NCBI GenBank assembly: GCA_030592605.1
Contig: JAUVIT010000035.1
Location: 1-9,958, forward strand
Length of the DNA stretch: 9,958 bases
From: Bacteroidota bacterium
Lineage (GTDB): Bacteria; Bacteroidota; Bacteroidia; Bacteroidales; GCA-2748055
Direction of reading: 5' to 3'
The notes under the pieces are model-generated. The model did no database searches. It saw only the letters and a program-made list of their open reading frames with translations, and was not told the origin of the DNA. Numbering within the stretch: the first letter of the stretch is position 1; every line of letters begins with the position of its first letter. A program made the position numbers and the translations under genes. Shown here piece after piece: positions 6,535-9,958 of the stretch.

Positions 6535-7569
6535 CTATCTGTAAAATTCAGATAGATTGGTAGTTAATGAGAAATGACTGGTGCCTCCAGCCAGGTGATA
6601 TGATGCTCGTCCAAATGAAAAATGAAACTTGGAGACCCGGAATCCAAATCCCGCAGAGAAACCGACCATACCAGGGCGGGAATTGACTTTCATCTCCTTT
6701 CTTCGTTTGTAGTTATACCCCAGGTCCACATGGAAATTCTTTCCTATAAGAAACTCAGTACCCAAAACAACATGACGCATCAGATTATCTGCGAATGCAT
6801 CAAATTCACTCGTCTCACTATCTCCACCTGAGAAGCTTACATCATCATCCTGAAGGGTATAGCTCAGATCCCACCGCTCCAGGTGCTGGAATGTGAGTGT
6901 AAAACGAAAGGGTGCATGTGCCAGTCCCTGGGTAATTCCTGCCTGGATCTCAAAAGGCAGACTTTCCCTGTTCGCGGTATAGGAGGTAATCTGCGCACCC
7001 ATATTCTTCAGCACCAGGCCAAAGGTTGTCAGGGAACTGGAAAGGTGGTAGCTAACTCCCAGGTCCACGGCCAGACCAAAAGAGGTGTATTGCTCCAGTG
7101 ATGAATAGATGGGTTTCAGGTTCACTCCTGCCGTAAGCGCCGAATCCAGAAAACTCCTTGAGTAGAACAGGTTAAGAGCGTATTCAGAGGCCTTGAATGT
7201 TCCCTGGATGTTACCCAATTCATCGGTCCTGTCAAAGGTACCGTAATTCACATAGTGCATTCCTGCTCCAAAATTACCAATATCACTCACAGAATATGCA
7301 TAGGATGCATACCCATAGTTCACCCCGGCAAAATAGTTCACATAATTCAGGCTTAGATTGTTATGCATTTCGTAAGTAAGAAGAGCCGGGTTGTGAAACA
7401 CCATGTTAATGTCACCATCCCTGAGAGAAACCACCTCTCCTCCAAGGGCAGCAACCCTGGCTGCATTGGCAAGGCCGAGGAAACTGTAGGTAGATTCTCC
7501 CCCTTTCTGAGCCAGAGCTATCTGGCAAAGCAACAATAAAAACAGTGTGATAATCTTACCCCGAATCAT
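6535..7569 (-). CDS. porQ: Type IX secretion system outer-membrane protein PorQ
   Basis: PorQ is an outer-membrane beta-barrel of the type IX secretion system. In Porphyromonas gingivalis it joins PorU, PorV and PorZ in the attachment complex that removes the C-terminal signal of exported proteins and links them to A-LPS; PorQ anchors PorZ. The 344 residues begin with a signal peptide: Arg3 and Lys5, a hydrophobic core LFLLLLC, and likely cleavage after ALA at residue 20. Cys15 does not sit in a good lipobox, so this is not a likely lipoprotein. The mature part starts with a helix-like segment (STYSFLGLANAARVAALGG) and a DINMVFHNPALL motif near 53-64, as in PorV/PorQ proteins. Alternating strands rich in Tyr, Phe and Ser follow, ending in Tyr-Arg. 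It stops at TAG, 20 bases before cmk. The assignment rests on whole-length resemblance plus the cmk-ispH context; another PorV-like protein is the alternative. Confidence 0.9.
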   Translation of the reverse strand: MIRGKIITLFLLLLCQIALAQKGGESTYSFLGLANAARVAALGGEVVSLRDGDINMVFHNPALLTYEMHNNLSLNYVNYFAGVNYGYASYAYSVSDIGNFGAGMHYVNYGTFDRTDELGNIQGTFKASEYALNLFYSRSFLDSALTAGVNLKPIYSSLEQYTSFGLAVDLGVSYHLSSSLTTFGLVLKNMGAQITSYTANRESLPFEIQAGITQGLAHAPFRFTLTFQHLERWDLSYTLQDDDVSFSGGDSETSEFDAFADNLMRHVVLGTEFLIGKNFHVDLGYNYKRRKEMKVNSRPGMVGFSAGFGFRVSKFHFSFGRASYHLAGGTSHFSLTTNLSEFYR

Positions 7570-7599
7570 ATCCTATTAAACGCCAATCTACAGGCTATA

Positions 7600-8655
7600 T
7601 TATTCCTTCATACTATTTATAATCGTCTCACCAGCCTGATCCACCCAGGCCCTGTATTCCCTGGCATCCTTTGGTTTCATCTTCTCCAGGATCCCTTGAT
7701 CTATCTGAGAAACCGATACCCCGATCCCCTTTGCTGTGATATCAGTGCCATTACATCTCTGTTCAAAGTGATTGTGCGAGGGGATGACCGCAAGGGGAAT
7801 CCCGTGGCAGGCAGCCTCAGCGGCACTATCAAACCCTGCTGTGGTAATCAGTCCCTTACAGGAAGCCATCAATTTACTGAATTTTTTTGCATCATAGGAA
7901 TGAATCCTGATTCCTTCCGGAATTTCAATGGCAGGAGTCAATGAGGTAAACAGATCTGCCTGGAACCCGGGGATACTCCTGGCAAGCTGCACCAGCTCAT
8001 AAAAGAATCCTTCCTGAAGAAGATAAACCAGATAACTGTCGCCCGGCACATAATGCATCTCTCTGAATTCCCTGCGTACCAGGGGAGGGACTACCTGAAT
8101 AGCTGCACTCCCCTGCTCGTTCCTGAAAGAGAGTGCAAGTACTCTGTTGCAGGACTTCATAATCAGATTGGAATGCATCTTCAGTAAAGCTCTGTGCCAC
8201 ACCGGCCCCGTCTTAAAAAGCTCCTTATTCAGATGTATATAAAAATGGTGCCCCAGGCTTATTTTTCTGATTCCGGGTGCTGCTTTACGCATGGCCAGAG
8301 CACCCAGCAACTCATAAAAATTGAAAATTACATCGGGTTTAAGCGCATCAATCTCCCTTCTGATCCTGGTGATTTCTTTCAGGTATCCCACTGAATGAAA
8401 CAGGTTAAACATCAGGGTACGGCCCACATAGATCCCCTTTTTATTTGGAGTACGCAGGAACCAGGGACTCCGGAAGATGCGCAGTTTATGGTCAAAGACC
8501 TTCTTGAAATAGTCCGGAACCTCATCTGGCTTACCAGTTCCCAGGAGCACAGCTTCAACGGTGTGACCTGCTTCATCAAGAAACTCTTTCAGCGCAAGTG
8601 CCTGGGACATATGTCCCTTACCCTCTCCCTGGACAATAAAGACACAGCTGGCCAT
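7600..8655 (-). CDS. GT-B fold glycosyltransferase family protein
   Basis: This is a putative cytoplasmic or membrane-associated glycosyltransferase, related to UDP-sugar transferases of the Glyco_trans_1_3 (PF13528)/family 28 type; acceptor and sugar are unknown. The 351 residues show the N-terminal motif FIVQGEGKGHMSQALAL (6-22), which matches the G-x-G-x-GH loop of this group, a central acceptor-side domain (about 50-190), and a C-terminal donor-binding half with TTAGFDSAAEAACHGIPLAV (271-290) and HFEQR (296-300). No signal peptide or membrane segment is evident. I place the start at the ATG at 8655, two bases after the transporter stop. An in-frame ATG at 8697 would add 14 Ser/Cys-rich residues, overlap the transporter by 40 bases and put the first beta strand too far in. 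porQ follows after 30 bases. A role in envelope glycan or lipid glycosylation is inferred from family and neighbours only. Confidence 0.8.
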   Translation of the reverse strand: MASCVFIVQGEGKGHMSQALALKEFLDEAGHTVEAVLLGTGKPDEVPDYFKKVFDHKLRIFRSPWFLRTPNKKGIYVGRTLMFNLFHSVGYLKEITRIRREIDALKPDVIFNFYELLGALAMRKAAPGIRKISLGHHFYIHLNKELFKTGPVWHRALLKMHSNLIMKSCNRVLALSFRNEQGSAAIQVVPPLVRREFREMHYVPGDSYLVYLLQEGFFYELVQLARSIPGFQADLFTSLTPAIEIPEGIRIHSYDAKKFSKLMASCKGLITTAGFDSAAEAACHGIPLAVIPSHNHFEQRCNGTDITAKGIGVSVSQIDQGILEKMKPKDAREYRAWVDQAGETIINSMKE

Positions 8656-8657
8656 GA

Positions 8658-9590
8658 TCAGGCATTTGGAATGTGACGAACAGCTTCCCTCCCCCACCTT
8701 GGTTTCACCCTGAGACTGCTGATCTGGGAGAGGAGGAGCCCCAGAATCACAATAAAAATACCCAGGATCTTCATAAAGGGCATGGCTTCCTTCAGAAGAA
8801 AGAAAGAGACGATGGCAGTAACAACCGGGATCAGGTTGCCAAATATATTGGCCCTGGCGGCTCCCAGCTCCCTGATACCAATGGTAATCAGTATGAAACA
8901 GATTCCTGAACCAAAAACCCCAAGGTAAGTTACCGCCAGGAGGCTTTGTCCGGTCACCAGACTAAAATCGAGCTTTGGAACCTCAAAGATCAGGAACAGC
9001 GGGATAAACATAAGCAGTCCGTAAGAACTCTGGTAAGCGGTAATGGTGATGGGTGTATAATCATTTGCCAGTATTTTCACCACCATGGTATAACTGACCG
9101 CTGAAAGAACCGCCACAAACATCAACAGGATCCCTTTCCAGTCAGCAGCCAGACCGCCACTTCTGGTAAGCACCACCAGCAGCACACCTCCAAATGAGAT
9201 GAACAGTCCCAGGTAGTTCATAGGAGTCAGTTTCTCTTTGAACAGATAGTAGGCTGCAAAAGGAACAATCAATGGAATAGTGGAGATAATAACGGCCCCT
9301 ACCGTTGCCGTAACCATGGTAAGGCCGTAGGCCTCCCCCAGGAAATAGAAGAAGGGTTCCACAAGGGCCAGCAATAGAAACCACTTTTGATCCTTTCGCT
9401 TAATCTTGTTCAATCTTTTGAAGGCCAGTGCAAAACTAAAAAGGAAGACGATGGAGACTAAAAGCCTGAAGAAGACAATGGTAATGGGTCTGAAGGATTG
9501 AATGGCAAACTTGAAAGCAACAAAGCTAAATCCCCAGAAAACCATGGCAAGGATGACCGCAACATATACCCCCGACTTTGGCTTGCCCAT
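8658..9590 (-). CDS. EamA/DMT-superfamily transporter (10-TM)
   Basis: This is an inner-membrane protein of the drug/metabolite transporter superfamily (EamA, PF00892). Substrates vary widely in this family (amino acids, nucleotides, metabolites, drugs) and cannot be predicted here. The 310 residues contain about ten hydrophobic segments, roughly at 9-30, 36-57, 70-88, 94-116, 125-142, 152-173, 180-202, 218-238, 246-266 and 270-290. They form two EamA repeats. Each repeat ends with the typical short charged element before its last helix (LFKEKLTPMNYLG in the first, LLKEAMPFMKILG in the second). A positive loop KRLNKIKRKDQK (58-69) and a basic C-terminal tail suit a cytoplasmic location for those parts. 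The ATG at 9590 shares one base with the clpX stop (TGATG), and the glycosyltransferase starts two bases after this gene, so all three look translationally coupled. A flippase-like role for a glycan intermediate is possible but unproven. Confidence 0.88.
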   Translation of the reverse strand: MGKPKSGVYVAVILAMVFWGFSFVAFKFAIQSFRPITIVFFRLLVSIVFLFSFALAFKRLNKIKRKDQKWFLLLALVEPFFYFLGEAYGLTMVTATVGAVIISTIPLIVPFAAYYLFKEKLTPMNYLGLFISFGGVLLVVLTRSGGLAADWKGILLMFVAVLSAVSYTMVVKILANDYTPITITAYQSSYGLLMFIPLFLIFEVPKLDFSLVTGQSLLAVTYLGVFGSGICFILITIGIRELGAARANIFGNLIPVVTAIVSFFLLKEAMPFMKILGIFIVILGLLLSQISSLRVKPRWGREAVRHIPNA

Positions 9591-9958
9591 CAGGCTGCCT
9601 TCAGGCGCTTCAGGTTGGCTTTTTCCAGTTTCTCCCTGGCGTACTTTATCCCAATGTTAATGTCGCCGGGATTTTCCTTGGAGGGCAGTTCGTACATGGC
9701 ATCCATCATGATAGCCTCACAGATGGAACGCAGTCCCCTGGCCCCCAGCTTAAATTCAACTGCCTTTTGAACAATGTAATCCAGAACCTTCTCATCCCAC
9801 GACAACTTGATCCCATCCATCTCAAAGAGTTTCTCATATTGCTTGAGAATGGCATTGCGGGGTTCAGTAAGGATTCTACGAAGAGCCTTTGCACTGAGTG
9901 GATTCAGATAGGTCAGTACGGGCAGACGTCCGATTATTTCGGGAATCATTCCGAAGGA
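9590..9958 (-). CDS. clpX: ATP-dependent Clp protease ATPase subunit ClpX, C-terminal part
   Basis: ClpX is the AAA+ unfoldase that selects substrates and feeds them into the ClpP protease. Only the last 122 codons are in the window; the frame stays open to base 9958, so the zinc-binding domain, Walker motifs and pore loops lie outside. Visible are the end of the large AAA+ domain with the arginine-finger segment [17 protein letters not shown], then the small domain ([20 protein letters not shown]) and sensor 2 GARGLRS, followed by [15 protein letters not shown] and a short basic tail ending KRLKAA. The sequence closely resembles ClpX of Bacteroides and relatives and shows no damage. The ATG at 9949 is an internal methionine and not the start. 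The gene ends in TGA (9592-9590), sharing one base with the transporter start. clpP would be expected upstream, beyond the window. Confidence 0.95.
   Translation of the reverse strand, partial: SFGMIPEIIGRLPVLTYLNPLSAKALRRILTEPRNAILKQYEKLFEMDGIKLSWDEKVLDYIVQKAVEFKLGARGLRSICEAIMMDAMYELPSKENPGDINIGIKYAREKLEKANLKRLKAA

Noticed and set aside
8656..8697. Upstream ATG adding 14 residues to the glycosyltransferase
   Set aside because: The extra residues are Ser/Cys-rich and unlike the family, overlap the transporter by 40 bases, and displace the first beta strand. The ATG at 8655, just after the transporter stop, fits better.
9590..9949. Separate 119-residue gene starting at the ATG at 9949
   Set aside because: The frame continues upstream to the window edge, with residues that match ClpX (Ser-Phe-Gly before the Met), so this is an internal methionine of a truncated clpX.
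1..9958. Mobile element, CRISPR, defence or biosynthetic island
   Set aside because: No transposase, integrase, direct-repeat array, att-like duplication at the tRNA or compositional break was visible; all genes are core or common families in a tight single-strand layout.

Overview
This window is a stretch of ordinary chromosomal core genes from a member of the Bacteroidota, most likely class Bacteroidia. Three things point there: a porQ gene (type IX secretion is confined to the Bacteroidota and close relatives), Bacteroidota-type sequence in PfkA, PriA, ClpX and IspH, and promoter-like sites of the Bacteroidota form TTTG-N19-21-TAnnTTTG instead of -35/-10 boxes. Every gene I can support is on the minus strand, so transcription runs from high to low coordinates.

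Read in the direction of transcription: the C-terminal end of clpX (9958-9590, cut by the window edge), an EamA/DMT-family inner-membrane transporter, a GT-B-type glycosyltransferase, porQ, cmk, ispH, pfkA and priA. These eight genes are packed tightly. clpX and the transporter share one base, the glycosyltransferase starts two bases after the transporter stop, cmk and ispH overlap by 14 bases, and the other gaps are 20-42 bases. A long transcript is plausible, perhaps with an internal promoter before pfkA. After priA comes a 134-base gap holding a good promoter and a 19-bp palindrome. It is followed by a stand-alone heptose-7-phosphate kinase gene (rfaE1/hldA) and, 26 bases later, a tRNA-Pro(CGG) gene with its own promoter-like box. 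The last 150 bases hold two candidate terminators for the tRNA transcript and no gene I can assign.

The genes cover proteolysis (ClpX), CMP recycling (Cmk), isoprenoid synthesis (IspH), glycolysis (PfkA), replication restart (PriA), envelope biogenesis (RfaE1, the glycosyltransferase) and protein export (PorQ). A possible link is the cell surface: PorQ belongs to the complex that attaches secreted proteins to lipopolysaccharide, RfaE1 makes the LPS-core heptose precursor, and the glycosyltransferase may also act on envelope glycans. That link is inference.

I found no mobile element, CRISPR array, phage gene, toxin-antitoxin or defence system, and no sign of an undescribed system. The observations worth a second look are modest: the regulatory region before rfaE1, the tRNA promoter at the end of rfaE1, an extra cysteine beside the third iron-sulphur ligand of IspH, and the two poorly characterised genes between clpX and porQ.
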